Of a DNA stretch of 51,791 bases, positions 15,866 through 25,295 are shown piece after piece. The stretch is from Herbaspirillum rhizosphaerae (GTDB taxonomy: Bacteria > Pseudomonadota > Gammaproteobacteria > Burkholderiales > Burkholderiaceae_D), in contig NZ_LFLU01000024.1 of the NCBI RefSeq assembly GCF_001189965.1, forward strand, positions 1 to 51,791, given 5' to 3'. How positions within the stretch are numbered: position 1 is the first letter of the stretch; every line of letters starts with the position of its first letter. The notes beneath the pieces are model-generated. The model made no database searches. It was given only the letters and a program-made list of their open reading frames with translations, and had not been told where the DNA came from. Position numbers and translations under genes: made by a program.

Positions 15866-17017
15866 TTACAGTTCGCCGTAGGAATGCAAACCGGACAGGA
15901 ACATGTTCACGCCCAGGAAGGCAAATGTCGTCACCAGCAGACCGACCAGCGCCCACCATGCCGCGACCTGCCCGCGCAAACCCTTCATCAGGCGCATGTG
16001 CAGCCACGCCGCGTAATTGAGCCAGACGATCAGCGCCCAGGTTTCCTTCGGATCCCAGGACCAGTAACCGCCCCAGGCTTCCGCCGCCCACAAGGCGCCG
16101 AGGATGGTGGCGATCGTGAAGAAGGCGAAACCGACCGCAATGGCCTTGTACATCACGTCGTCCAGCACTTCCAGCGACGGCAGGCGATCGGCCAGATAGC
16201 CTTTGGATTTGAGCAGATAGGCCACCGCCACCATGGCCGACAAGGCGAAGGTGCCGTAACCGATGAAGTTGGCCGGCACGTGGATCTTCATCCACCAGCT
16301 TTGCAGCGCCGGCACCAGCGGCTGGATCTCGGCCGCGTCGCGCGACATCGTGTACCAGAACAGGAAACCGACCGCCGCCGTGATCACCAGCAACACGAAA
16401 GCGCCCAACTGGCGAGTTTCATAACGCTCTTCGTAGTACAGATAGAACAGCGCCGTGATCATGCAGAACAGGATGAACACTTCGTACAGGTTGGAAATCG
16501 GAATGTGACCGACATCGGCGCCGATCAGGTAGGACTCGTACCAGCGCACCAGCATGCCGGTGAAGCCCAGCACCACCGCCGCCCAGCACAGTTTGGAGCC
16601 GATCGCGGAGCCGACCGGCGAACGGCCGATCAGGCCGATCCAGTAGAACAAAGTCGACAGCACGAACAAGGCGCTCATCCACAGGATGGCGGACTGGCTG
16701 GAGAGGAAGTATTTGAGGAAGAATTTCTTGTCGGCCAGCTCCAGATTGCCGCCGTACATGGCGATGGTGGAGAGTGCCAGCACCGCCAGCAGCGCCATCA
16801 GCCAGCGTACCTGCTTCCAGTGCCAGCCGAGCCAGGCGAAGGTCGGCGCCGCCAGCACCAGGACCGCCTTTTCGTAGTAGTCCATGTGATCGCCGTAGCG
16901 ATTCAGCGCAAACAGCGAGGCTGCGACCAGGGCGGCTGCATAAATCCAGTCCAACACACTGAGACGTTTAAAAAAGCCGATATCCTGCGAGTAAGCGTGG
17001 GTTTGGCTCAATTCCAT
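15866..17017 (-). CDS. ccsB: System II cytochrome c biogenesis protein CcsB/ResC (heme-handling WWD protein)
   Basis: This multi-pass membrane protein of 383 residues delivers heme to apocytochromes c in the periplasm together with ResB. The diagnostic tryptophan-rich WWD motif is present as WGGYWSWDPKETWALIVW in the last third, flanked by membrane helices and conserved His residues (for example in WLHMRLMKG and WMKIHVPANF). Two adjacent ATGs (17020 and 17017) compete; the second has the better 6-nt distance from GGAG. The gene follows resB by about 110 nt on the same strand. System II replaces the Ccm pathway in many betaproteobacteria. Confidence 0.93.
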   Translation of the reverse strand: MELSQTHAYSQDIGFFKRLSVLDWIYAAALVAASLFALNRYGDHMDYYEKAVLVLAAPTFAWLGWHWKQVRWLMALLAVLALSTIAMYGGNLELADKKFFLKYFLSSQSAILWMSALFVLSTLFYWIGLIGRSPVGSAIGSKLCWAAVVLGFTGMLVRWYESYLIGADVGHIPISNLYEVFILFCMITALFYLYYEERYETRQLGAFVLLVITAAVGFLFWYTMSRDAAEIQPLVPALQSWWMKIHVPANFIGYGTFALSAMVAVAYLLKSKGYLADRLPSLEVLDDVMYKAIAVGFAFFTIATILGALWAAEAWGGYWSWDPKETWALIVWLNYAAWLHMRLMKGLRGQVAAWWALVGLLVTTFAFLGVNMFLSGLHSYGEL

Positions 17018-17128
17018 CATATTCTCCGATTTGTCTCCTGCCGCCATCCTACCCGTCTGCGGTGCGGGAGATATGTCGTTTCAGGCATAAGCGTTAAACG
17101 CCAATACCAATAATCTCTGGCCCGTAGC

Positions 17129-19249
17129 TTACGCCGTTTGGGTTAATTTCGCTTTGAGTAATTCGAATTCCTTGTCGAAATCCATCGTCTTGCGCTGCGT
17201 GCTCATGGCCATGAGCGCATGCGAGCCGCCGGCGTCGCCGGCCTGAGGACGAATCCAGACCCACAGGCGACGCTCGCGGATATACAGCATCGAGAACACG
17301 CCCAGCACCAGGAACAGACAGCCCAGATACACCACCTTCTTGCCCGGCGAGCGGGTCACCTGGAACACCGAGGCCTTGATCTCGTCGAAGCTGCTCAGTT
17401 GCAGATACACCGGCGCGTGATAAAAACCGGCGTCGGCCATGGCGTTGATCGCCAGTTGCAGGAAGCGCGCATGCTTTTCGTCGGTCGCCATCGGCGGCTG
17501 GCCGGCCTTCTCGCGCGCGACCTGCCACAGCTCCCACATGCTGCCGTTGAGGATTTTCATGAAGATGTCGGCGGCTTTTTCCTGCTCTGCGGCCGGGATC
17601 TTTTCGATGAAGCGCGACACGGCGATGTAGCCCGAGTCCTTGCCGTCGCCGGCAAAAATGCTCAGACCGCGCAGCGCCGATTGCTGCACCTGTTCGCGCA
17701 ACTGGTCGGATGCGCTGCTGGTGCCTTTCATGGCCTGGCGCGCATAGCGCGCAGCCGCTTCTTCGCGCAGCGCCGGATTGGCCAGCGCGGCGCGCAGGCG
17801 CATCCATTCGTTGACGCTGTCGTTTTCATCGGCCGGGATGCGCAGATAGCGGAACGGCTCGTCCGGCATGTCGCGTACGCCGGCCAGGAACACGTAAGCG
17901 CCGTCGACCTGCACCGACATCATGTAATTGAGAAACTCGCGCGCCTGACCGGTCTTGTCACGCAATTTATATTGTACGCTCGGCCCGACGTTCTTCAGGT
18001 CTTTGTTGTTGGCGTTCTTGGCGCCGGAACCGAGATGCTTATCGAAGCCTGCGGCAAAGCCCTTGTTGACGCTTTTATTGACGCTGCGCACATCCTGCCC
18101 GGCGCTGTTGCTCATGTTCTCGACGTTGAAGGGGCGGAAACCGGTCCATTCGACGGTGTAGTCGCTGTCCTTGCCTTTGTCGGCAGAGGCCAGCGGGGTG
18201 CTGCCATTGACTTCGCCGGCGATCTGGAAGCTCTTGTCTTCGGCGCCGCTCATCGCATGGCCGGTCAGGCGCAGCTTGCTGCCGCCGTCTTCAAAGCTGG
18301 ACTGATAGACCGCCACGCCGTTGTAGATCAGCGGTTCATTGACCTTGATGGTCGCGGAGAAATCCTTGCCGGTGGCGTTGTCGCGCACCACCACGTCGCT
18401 GGCGAACAGCTTAGGCATGCCGGTCGAGTAATAGTCGATCACGAAACGCTTGAGCTGGATCGTGAACGGCAGATCCTGGATCATCACGCCGTTTTGCTGC
18501 GGGATAATGGCGGTGCTGCTGCTGGCGCCTTCGGGGATCAGCGTGTTGCCGCGGAAGGTCGGGTTGCCGAGGCCGAGGCGATGCTCAGCCGGGATCTGCG
18601 AAATCAAACCGTTGCCGGAGAATGGCGTCTTGCCGTAAAACCATTGCTGGAAGCGGATCGGCAAGTCCGAGTCGAGCAGGCCGCCGACGCAGATGATGAC
18701 GATGGCGCTGTGCGCAAAAATGTAACCCCACTTGTTGGCGGCGCCCTTCTTGGCGGCGATCAGCGTGGCGCCGTCCTTTTCCACCAGCTTGACCTTGTAG
18801 CCGTTGGCGCCGATGCGTTGCGCCAGCTGCTGCGCCAGGCCTGCTACCGGCGAGGCGGCAATCCATTCCGCCTTGTGATGGAAATTCTGCAGCGATTGCT
18901 CGCGCACGTTTTCTCGCCAGCTTTTGACGTCCTTGACCATCTTGGGGCCGTTGCGCGCGATGCACAGCGAGGTCGACAACACCAGAAAGCCCATGATCAG
19001 CAAGAACCACCAGGCCGAATAAACGGCGTACAAACCCAGCTTGTTGAATACCTCGAACCAGAACGGACCGAACTGGTTGACGTAGTTCGGCATCGGTTCG
19101 TTCTGCTTGAGCACGGTGCCGATGATGGAGGCGATGGCGATCAGCGTCAGCAGGCTGATGGCAAAGCGCATGGAGGAAAACAATTCAACGAGGTCGGCCA
19201 CCCAGCGCTGCCGGGTTTTCAGTTGGATGCCTGCGGTACTGCCTGTCAT
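17129..19249 (-). CDS. resB: System II cytochrome c biogenesis protein ResB (Ccs1)
   Basis: ResB is the large partner of CcsB in heme attachment to cytochromes c. The protein has 706 residues. Transmembrane helices occur near residues 28-45 (FAISLLTLIAIASIIGTVLK), 75-95, and around 190 (YIFAHSAIVIICVGGLLDSD). A long periplasmic domain follows, and a last helix lies near the C terminus (VVYLGCLFLVLGVFSMLYI). The ResB signature NYVNQFGPFWFEVFNKLGL lies between the first helices. It is preceded by a cytochrome c4 gene, a natural client of the system, and followed by ccsB. Confidence 0.94.
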   Translation of the reverse strand: MTGSTAGIQLKTRQRWVADLVELFSSMRFAISLLTLIAIASIIGTVLKQNEPMPNYVNQFGPFWFEVFNKLGLYAVYSAWWFLLIMGFLVLSTSLCIARNGPKMVKDVKSWRENVREQSLQNFHHKAEWIAASPVAGLAQQLAQRIGANGYKVKLVEKDGATLIAAKKGAANKWGYIFAHSAIVIICVGGLLDSDLPIRFQQWFYGKTPFSGNGLISQIPAEHRLGLGNPTFRGNTLIPEGASSSTAIIPQQNGVMIQDLPFTIQLKRFVIDYYSTGMPKLFASDVVVRDNATGKDFSATIKVNEPLIYNGVAVYQSSFEDGGSKLRLTGHAMSGAEDKSFQIAGEVNGSTPLASADKGKDSDYTVEWTGFRPFNVENMSNSAGQDVRSVNKSVNKGFAAGFDKHLGSGAKNANNKDLKNVGPSVQYKLRDKTGQAREFLNYMMSVQVDGAYVFLAGVRDMPDEPFRYLRIPADENDSVNEWMRLRAALANPALREEAAARYARQAMKGTSSASDQLREQVQQSALRGLSIFAGDGKDSGYIAVSRFIEKIPAAEQEKAADIFMKILNGSMWELWQVAREKAGQPPMATDEKHARFLQLAINAMADAGFYHAPVYLQLSSFDEIKASVFQVTRSPGKKVVYLGCLFLVLGVFSMLYIRERRLWVWIRPQAGDAGGSHALMAMSTQRKTMDFDKEFELLKAKLTQTA

Positions 19250-19319
19250 AAGTGCTACCTTTATCGATGCTGCTTGTGCAGTTTGTCAGCGACTGCCCCG
19301 CGGCCCTTGCGCGGAAATG

Positions 19320-19347
19320 AAAAAGGGGCGGCTTCTCAGCCACCCCC
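19320..19347 (-). terminator. Intrinsic terminator of the cytochrome c4 gene
   Basis: On the minus strand a 9-bp GC-rich stem (19338-19346 with 19325-19333, one wobble, 4-nt loop) is followed directly by TTTTTCATTT. It lies 25 nt beyond the cytochrome stop codon and separates it from resB. Confidence 0.75.
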
Positions 19348-19370
19348 TCCAATTTGTTACCAGCTAGTTT

Positions 19371-20039
19371 TTACTTCAAACCGGCGATGTAGTCTGCAAC
19401 CGCCTTGATTTCTTTATCCGACAAACGTTCCGCAATCGTGGTCATTTGCGGGCTGTTGCTGCGTGTGCCGCCACGGAAATTGGTCAGCTCGGCCACGGTG
19501 TAATCCTGATGCTGGCCCGCCAGACGCGGATACTGTGCCGGGATGCCGGCGCCGTTCGGGCTGTGGCAGCCTGCGCAGGCCGGGACATTCTTGGAGGCGA
19601 TGCCGCCGCGCCAGATGTGCTTGCCCAGTTCGATGGTGTCTTTGTTCTTGGCCGCACCCGGTTTCGGCGCCTGCGCGTTGAGGTAGGCCGCGATGTTCTT
19701 CACGTCCTCATCCGACAGCGATTTGGCCAGCGGCGTCATGATCGGATTATTGCGGCTGGCGGTGCGAAAATCGGTCAGTTGCTTGATGATATAAGCGGTA
19801 TGCTGGCCGGCCAGACGCGGATTGGCGGTAATCGTGGAGTTGCCCGCGGCGCCATGACAGGAAACGCAGGCAAGGATGTTGCGGGTGGCATCGCCGTTGG
19901 TGTAAAGCGCCTCACCTTTGGCCGGATCAACCTTGGCGACTGGCTCTGGTTTCTTTTCTTCGGCTGCAAATGCTGTGGAAGACACCGCCAGCACTGCAAT
20001 AAACAAGGATTTCAACAATGGTGAAAAGGCACGATTCAT
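19371..20039 (-). CDS. Di-heme cytochrome c4
   Basis: This periplasmic electron carrier has 222 residues and two class I cytochrome domains in tandem. A signal peptide ends at TAFA-AEE. Heme-attachment motifs are CVSCH at residues 58-62 and CAGCH at 155-159. Axial methionines are in NPIMTPLAKSLSD (about 101) and SPQMTTIAERLSD near the C terminus, showing the internal duplication. Cytochromes c4 feed electrons to terminal oxidases. It lies upstream of resB-ccsB but has its own terminator. Confidence 0.93.
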   Translation of the reverse strand: MNRAFSPLLKSLFIAVLAVSSTAFAAEEKKPEPVAKVDPAKGEALYTNGDATRNILACVSCHGAAGNSTITANPRLAGQHTAYIIKQLTDFRTASRNNPIMTPLAKSLSDEDVKNIAAYLNAQAPKPGAAKNKDTIELGKHIWRGGIASKNVPACAGCHSPNGAGIPAQYPRLAGQHQDYTVAELTNFRGGTRSNSPQMTTIAERLSDKEIKAVADYIAGLK

Positions 20040-20058
20040 TCAAACACCCTGAGACTTG

Positions 20059-20064
20059 ATTATA
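20059..20064 (-). promoter_or_regulatory. -10 element of the cytochrome c4 promoter
   Basis: The minus strand carries TATAAT at 20059-20064, about 20 nt before the ATG; the -35 at 17-nt spacing is a poor match (TCGCCA). The predicted leader is therefore very short. Confidence 0.4.
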
Positions 20065-20221
20065 TTAATAAATTGCCAGGTTGGCGACGATGCTTCTTTC
20101 CTCAATCTTTCCAAAACATGCCTGAAAAGTGTTTCCTCCAGCACAACACAACAAGAGGTAACCCCTTATTGTACAATAGCTTTTCGGCATTTTTGCCCAC
20201 TTTTAATGCATTCCTCCTACT

Positions 20222-20947
20222 ATGTCCCAACTTTGGCAAGCCCGTTTCTTCACCACGGTGAATCATCTCCGTGATTTGCCAACCACTCAGGTACCCGAGA
20301 TTGCCTTCGCCGGCCGCTCCAATGCCGGCAAATCTACCGCAATTAATGTGTTGTGCAATCAAAAGAAGTTGGCTTTTGCTTCAAAAACGCCAGGACGGAC
20401 ACAGCATATCAATTATTTCTCCATCGGCGGCGCTCATGTGGCGCAGCATCGCAAAGATGAGACAAAAGTCGATGAGATCCGCGCCCTGCTGGTCGACTTG
20501 CCCGGTTACGGCTACGCCGAAGTTTCCGGCTCGGCCAAACTGCACTGGCAGGAGCTGCTGGGCGACTACGTTCGCCGCCGCGAGCAGCTTGCCGCGCTGG
20601 TGATGATCATCGATTCGCGCCGGCCGTTTACCGAACTCGATATTCAGATGGTCGAATGGTTTGCACCGACCGGCAAACCCATGCATTGCATCCTGAGCAA
20701 AGCCGACAAGCTCAACCGCAATGAAGCCACCAACGCGCTGCGTCAGGCTGAGACGTTTTTGGCCAGTTATGTCGATGCGGACGGCAAGCCGTTTCCGTTC
20801 ACGGCGCAATTGTTTTCGGCGCTCAAGCGTACCGGCATCGACGAAGCCAACGACAAGATTCTGGAATTGGCCGGGCTGACGACTGAAGATATCGATCATG
20901 CTGCTGACGACGACGCCGGCGACGCCACTCCTGGCGAGGATAAGTAA
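20222..20947 (+). CDS. engB: Ribosome biogenesis GTP-binding protein EngB (YihA/YsxC)
   Basis: This small essential GTPase of 241 residues is involved in 50S subunit assembly. G1 is GRSNAGKST at residues 31-39, G3 is [10 protein letters not shown] from residue 92, and G4 is [10 protein letters not shown] near 160. [12 protein letters not shown] switch segment is typical of the family. The C-terminal tail is unusually acidic ([13 protein letters not shown]). It is transcribed alone, divergent from the cytochrome c4 gene. The downstream gap to hemB carries a structured RNA candidate on the other strand. Confidence 0.96.
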   Translation: MSQLWQARFFTTVNHLRDLPTTQVPEIAFAGRSNAGKSTAINVLCNQKKLAFASKTPGRTQHINYFSIGGAHVAQHRKDETKVDEIRALLVDLPGYGYAEVSGSAKLHWQELLGDYVRRREQLAALVMIIDSRRPFTELDIQMVEWFAPTGKPMHCILSKADKLNRNEATNALRQAETFLASYVDADGKPFPFTAQLFSALKRTGIDEANDKILELAGLTTEDIDHAADDDAGDATPGEDK

Positions 20948-20985
20948 GCAAAAGGGCGAACAGGTGAAAACCTGGCGCCAGACGT

Positions 20986-21095
20986 AAAAATGCCCTGGAA
21001 GGGGGGAAACCATTCCAGGGCAAACGCCTATCGTTTGCACGATGAGCCCCGCTCAGGGAGGGAAGGGGAAGCGGGAGGCAACATACATTGCCTAT
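20986..21095 (-). ncRNA. Candidate small RNA with three hairpins and an intrinsic terminator
   Basis: Read on the minus strand, this gap contains, in order: a perfect 6-bp hairpin (AGGCAA/TTGCCT, 21076-21093); a 6-bp GC stem (CCCGCT/AGCGGG, 21048-21053 with 21070-21075) whose 16-nt loop is almost all C and U (TCCCCTTCCCTCCCTG); a 5-bp hairpin (ATCGT/ACGAT, 21030-21043); and a perfect 10-bp terminator stem (20991-21000 with 21013-21022) followed by TTTTT. A C-rich loop of this kind could pair with Shine-Dalgarno sequences. No protein-coding frame fits and engB on the plus strand gains no U-tract from this stem. A clear promoter was not found; GATAAT at 21148-21153 is a weak candidate. The remaining gap to 21303 shows nothing else. 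Confidence 0.5.
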
Positions 21096-21240
21096 GCGTA
21101 AGAACCCCTACCCGAGAAAAAGTTTCAGGGGCTGAATGGATTTTTTAATTATCGTCTTTTGACTATTTTTTGATTGAATTTGCTTGGATTTGTCCGCATT
21201 TAGCGCCGCCGACAACATACCGGGTGCAAGGTAGTTTTAA

Positions 21241-22317
<1,077 letters not shown>

Positions 22318-22324
22318 TCTTTCC

Positions 22325-22347
22325 GGCGTCGCCGACCTGGTGACGCC
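22325..22347 (+). terminator. Possible hemB terminator
   Basis: GGCGTC (22325-22330) pairs with GACGCC (22342-22347), 7 nt after the hemB stop, and is followed by a T-rich but interrupted tail. It is a weak candidate. Confidence 0.35.
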
Positions 22348-22433
22348 TGCACTCTTATCTTTTCCTCCTGCGAATTTCACTACGCCTGTGCGGCATAGTT
22401 GAAATCCGGATATGCAATCTCTGAATTGGTATT

Positions 22434-22461
22434 TTTACAAAGCCGTCGGACTCTTTATAGT
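22434..22461 (+). promoter_or_regulatory. Promoter of the TauABC-racemase operon
   Basis: TTTACA (22434-22439) and TATAGT (22456-22461) are 16 nt apart on the plus strand, a good sigma70 pair. Transcription would start near 22468, leaving a leader of about 100 nt that begins with a hairpin. Confidence 0.45.
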
Positions 22462-22471
22462 CAGCGGAATA

Positions 22472-22499
22472 CGGAGTCCTGTCGGGCTCCGATTCTTTT
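22472..22499 (+). terminator. Hairpin with T-rich tail at the 5' end of the transporter operon leader
   Basis: CGGAGTCC (22472-22479) and GGGCTCCG (22484-22491) form an 8-bp stem with one wobble and a TGTC loop, followed by ATTCTTTT. It could terminate hemB read-through or be a leader hairpin directly after the predicted start site. Confidence 0.45.
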
Positions 22500-22571
22500 G
22501 GCGGCCACGCTTTGCACTCCCATGACAATGCCGTGCCCGCCTCTCGCTCAACAAGAAAAAAGGGTCCGGGA

Positions 22572-23603
22572 ATGTCATTGAAAAATCTGCTCAAGAAACT
22601 CGCGGCGGTCGTCGCCATCACGCTCAGCGTCGCCAATATAAGCGTCGCTCATGCCGAAGACGTGCCGCAGGAAGTGCGTTTCGCCTGGGCCGGCGGCCCG
22701 CGCGTCTGGGTGCTCGGCAAGATCGACAAGTCCTTCGACAAATCCTTCGGCGCACCGGTAAAATGGATTCCCTTCGCTACCGGCGCCGACGTGCTGTCGC
22801 TGTTCGCCGCCAAGGAAATCGACATCGCCCGCTTCGGCTCCAGCCCGGCAGTGGCAGGTGTGGCGCGCAAGCTGCCGATTGAAATCATCAGCGTGCCCGA
22901 GGTTATCGCCACCAGCGAACGCCTGATCGGCCGCAAGAGCAAGAACATCAACAGCATCAAGGATATCGAAGGCAAGACCGTCGCCTATCCGCCCAACTCG
23001 ACCGCGCAATATGCGCTGGAACTGGCGATCAAGGTCAACCGTCTCGACAAATCCAAGATCCGGCTGGTGCCGCTGAAGCCGGCCGACCAGGTCGCGGCGT
23101 GGAAGCGCGGCGACATTGATGCAGCCTACGTCTGGGGTCCGTTCACACAGCAATTCGAAGCCGACGGCGGACATGAAATCTTCGTCACCAGGCAACTGCA
23201 AAAAGACGGCTTCCTGATCTACAACAACTTCGTCGTGCGCAAGGAATTCGCCGAGAAATATCCGCAACTGGTGGTCAAGTTTCTGCGCACCTATCAGGAA
23301 AAAGTCGACCAGTACAAGAAGGATCCCGATGGCTCCGCGCAACTGATCGCCAGGCATCTCGACATCCCGTTTGACACGGCGCGCAGCGTGCTGACCGGTC
23401 TGGAATATCCGTCCAACACCGAGCAGCTGACACCGGCCTATCTCGGCAACGGCGCGACGACGCCGACCTCCGGCATCGCCAAGGCCGCCAAGGACACCGC
23501 CAACTTCCTGGTGGAAATCGGCGACCTGCGCAAGAGCGATATTCCGGAATCTTTCGCGCCGGCGATCAACACGACTTACCTGAAGCAGGCTGTGACGAAA
23601 TAA
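22572..23603 (+). CDS. ABC transporter binding protein, taurine/sulfonate (TauA) type
   Basis: This is a 343-residue periplasmic solute-binding protein. The signal peptide lies at residues 1-29 (cleavage after VAHA). A type II fold follows, with WAGGPRVWVLGKIDKSF at the start, GKTVAYPPNSTAQYALELA in the middle and DAAYVWGPFTQQFEADG, motifs of the SsuA/TauA/NMT1 family. The ATG at 22572 has GGGTCCGGGA upstream and is directly followed by the signal peptide. It is the first gene of a four-gene operon with permease, ATPase and a racemase. The family binds taurine, alkanesulfonates, nitrate or pyrimidine-like ligands; TauA is the closest match by eye, but the ligand is unproven. Confidence 0.82.
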   Translation: MSLKNLLKKLAAVVAITLSVANISVAHAEDVPQEVRFAWAGGPRVWVLGKIDKSFDKSFGAPVKWIPFATGADVLSLFAAKEIDIARFGSSPAVAGVARKLPIEIISVPEVIATSERLIGRKSKNINSIKDIEGKTVAYPPNSTAQYALELAIKVNRLDKSKIRLVPLKPADQVAAWKRGDIDAAYVWGPFTQQFEADGGHEIFVTRQLQKDGFLIYNNFVVRKEFAEKYPQLVVKFLRTYQEKVDQYKKDPDGSAQLIARHLDIPFDTARSVLTGLEYPSNTEQLTPAYLGNGATTPTSGIAKAAKDTANFLVEIGDLRKSDIPESFAPAINTTYLKQAVTK

Positions 23604-23658
23604 TGCCGCACACTATGCAATACACGATGCACGGCGGCGGCCGGCAAGGAGCCCTCAC

Positions 23659-24486
23659 ATGAGTACATCGGCGATCACACCTGCCGGCATCAGCACGCGC
23701 TCGCGCTCCGGCATGAGCGCCACCCGGCGCGCGGCGGTCAGCACCTGCGCCGTGGCGCTGGTGCTGGGGATCTGGCAACTCTCCGGCTCCCTGAAATGGA
23801 TCGATCCGCTGCTGTTGCCGCCGCCGACCGAGATCTTTCACACCACCGTGGACATCCTCGCCGATGGCTACCGCCAGGTCTCGCTGTGGCAGCACATCTG
23901 GGTCAGCGTCTTGCGCGCAACCGTGGCATTTGCCGCCGCCATCCTTGCCGGCATTCCGCTGGGGCTGGCGATGGGCTTGTCGCAACCGGTCAGCGCCTTA
24001 CTGGAACCGTTCGTACAGTTCTTGCGACCGCTGCCGAAGATTGCGCTGATTCCCCTGACCGTGGTGTGGTTCGGCATCGATGAAGGCTCCAAGTTTTTCC
24101 TGATCTTTATCTCCTGCTTCCTGAGTGTGGTGGTCAGCGCCGCCGCTGCTGCCGTTGGCGTCAACAAGAACCGCCTGCGCGCGGCGCAGACGCTGGGCGC
24201 CAATCGCTACCAGCTGTTCACGCGCGTGGTGTTGCCCAATGCCTTGCCGGAAATCTTCACCGGCGTGCGGCTGTCGATCGGTATCGGCTGGACGTCGCTG
24301 ATCGCCGCCGAAATGGTGGCGGCCAACTCCGGCCTCGGTTGGATGGTGATCAATGCCGGCACCTATTTGCGCACCGACGTCGTCATGCTCGGCATTCTGC
24401 TGCTGGGCGGCATCGGCTATCTGTTTGACCTGGCGCTGGTGCTGTTGCAGCGCGCCGTTGTACCTTGGGCGGGACGAGACGCATGA
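23659..24486 (+). CDS. ABC transporter permease, TauC/SsuC type
   Basis: This is an inner-membrane permease of 275 residues with about six helices in the BPD_transp_1 fold. The coupling helix EAA motif appears as AAQTLGANRYQLFTRVVLPN, where the ATPase docks. The typical TauC/SsuC segments LRPLPKIALIPLTVVWFG and SIGIGWTSLIAAEMV are present. The stop codon overlaps the ATPase start (ATGA), which indicates coupled translation. It would form a homodimeric channel for the ligand delivered by the binding protein encoded just upstream. Confidence 0.9.
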   Translation: MSTSAITPAGISTRSRSGMSATRRAAVSTCAVALVLGIWQLSGSLKWIDPLLLPPPTEIFHTTVDILADGYRQVSLWQHIWVSVLRATVAFAAAILAGIPLGLAMGLSQPVSALLEPFVQFLRPLPKIALIPLTVVWFGIDEGSKFFLIFISCFLSVVVSAAAAAVGVNKNRLRAAQTLGANRYQLFTRVVLPNALPEIFTGVRLSIGIGWTSLIAAEMVAANSGLGWMVINAGTYLRTDVVMLGILLLGGIGYLFDLALVLLQRAVVPWAGRDA

Positions 24487-25295
24487 ACCAGATTGCACAA
24501 CTGCCCGCACGCGTGCGGCTAGCCGGCATCAGCAAGAGTTTTGCTTCCGGCAAGCAGGCGGCCACGCCGGTGCTGTCCGACATTTCGCTGGATCTGGAAC
24601 AGGGCGAGCTGGTCTGCCTGCTCGGTCCGTCCGGCTGCGGCAAGTCGACCATCCTCAACCTGATTGCCGGCTTCGAACAAACCGACAGCGGCGCTATCCT
24701 GCTCGACGGCGCGCCGGTCAACAAACCCGGCCCGGAACGCGGCGTCGTGTTCCAGCAGCCGACGCTGTTTCCGTGGCTGTCGGTGCTGGACAACGTGAGC
24801 TTCGGCCCGCGCATGGCGGGTGTCAAGAAGTCAGTCTATCTTCCTGAAGCGGAGCGCTATCTGCGCCTGGTCGGCCTGCAGGATTTTCATCATCACATGC
24901 CGTGGCAGTTATCCGGCGGCATGCGCCAGCGCGTCGCCCTCGCACGCGCCTGGCTGCCCAATCCCGAAATCCTGTTGATGGACGAACCCTTCGGCGCGCT
25001 CGATGCGCAGACGCGGCTGATGATGCAGGAACTTCTGACCGACGTCTGGCAAAAAACCGGCACCACGATTCTGTTCATCACCCACGATGTCGACGAAGCG
25101 CTGTTCCTCGCCGACCGCGTGCTGGTGATGTCGGCGCGGCCGGGACGCATCTGCGCCGAGTTCAGGATGCCTTTCCCACGGCCACGCGATGTCGAAGCGC
25201 TGGTGGGCGATGCCGGCTACGGCGCGCTCAAGCAAAAGATCCTGCACATCGTGCGTGAAGAAGCTCGCAAGAGCATGGCCGGCACAACATCATGA
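24483..25295 (+). CDS. ABC transporter ATP-binding protein, TauB/SsuB type
   Basis: This is an ABC ATPase of 270 residues. Walker A is GPSGCGKST, the Q-loop is in VVFQQPTLFPW, the signature is LSGGMRQR, Walker B is ILLMDEPFGALDAQ, and the switch His is in ILFITHDVDEALFLADR. These match the TauB/SsuB family. The ATG at 24483 overlaps the permease stop by 4 nt and is preferred over an in-frame upstream codon. Its own stop overlaps the racemase start (ATGA). Confidence 0.93.
   Translation: MNQIAQLPARVRLAGISKSFASGKQAATPVLSDISLDLEQGELVCLLGPSGCGKSTILNLIAGFEQTDSGAILLDGAPVNKPGPERGVVFQQPTLFPWLSVLDNVSFGPRMAGVKKSVYLPEAERYLRLVGLQDFHHHMPWQLSGGMRQRVALARAWLPNPEILLMDEPFGALDAQTRLMMQELLTDVWQKTGTTILFITHDVDEALFLADRVLVMSARPGRICAEFRMPFPRPRDVEALVGDAGYGALKQKILHIVREEARKSMAGTTS

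Noticed and set aside
17219..19408. Long open frame (729 codons) on the plus strand opposite resB
   Set aside because: It is an antisense frame of a clear ResB gene in GC-rich DNA, with no family resemblance and Arg/Asp/His-rich composition typical of such shadows.
20149..20177. Promoter for engB from TACAAT at 20172-20177
   Set aside because: No acceptable -35 lies at 16-18 nt spacing, so it was not listed as a promoter.
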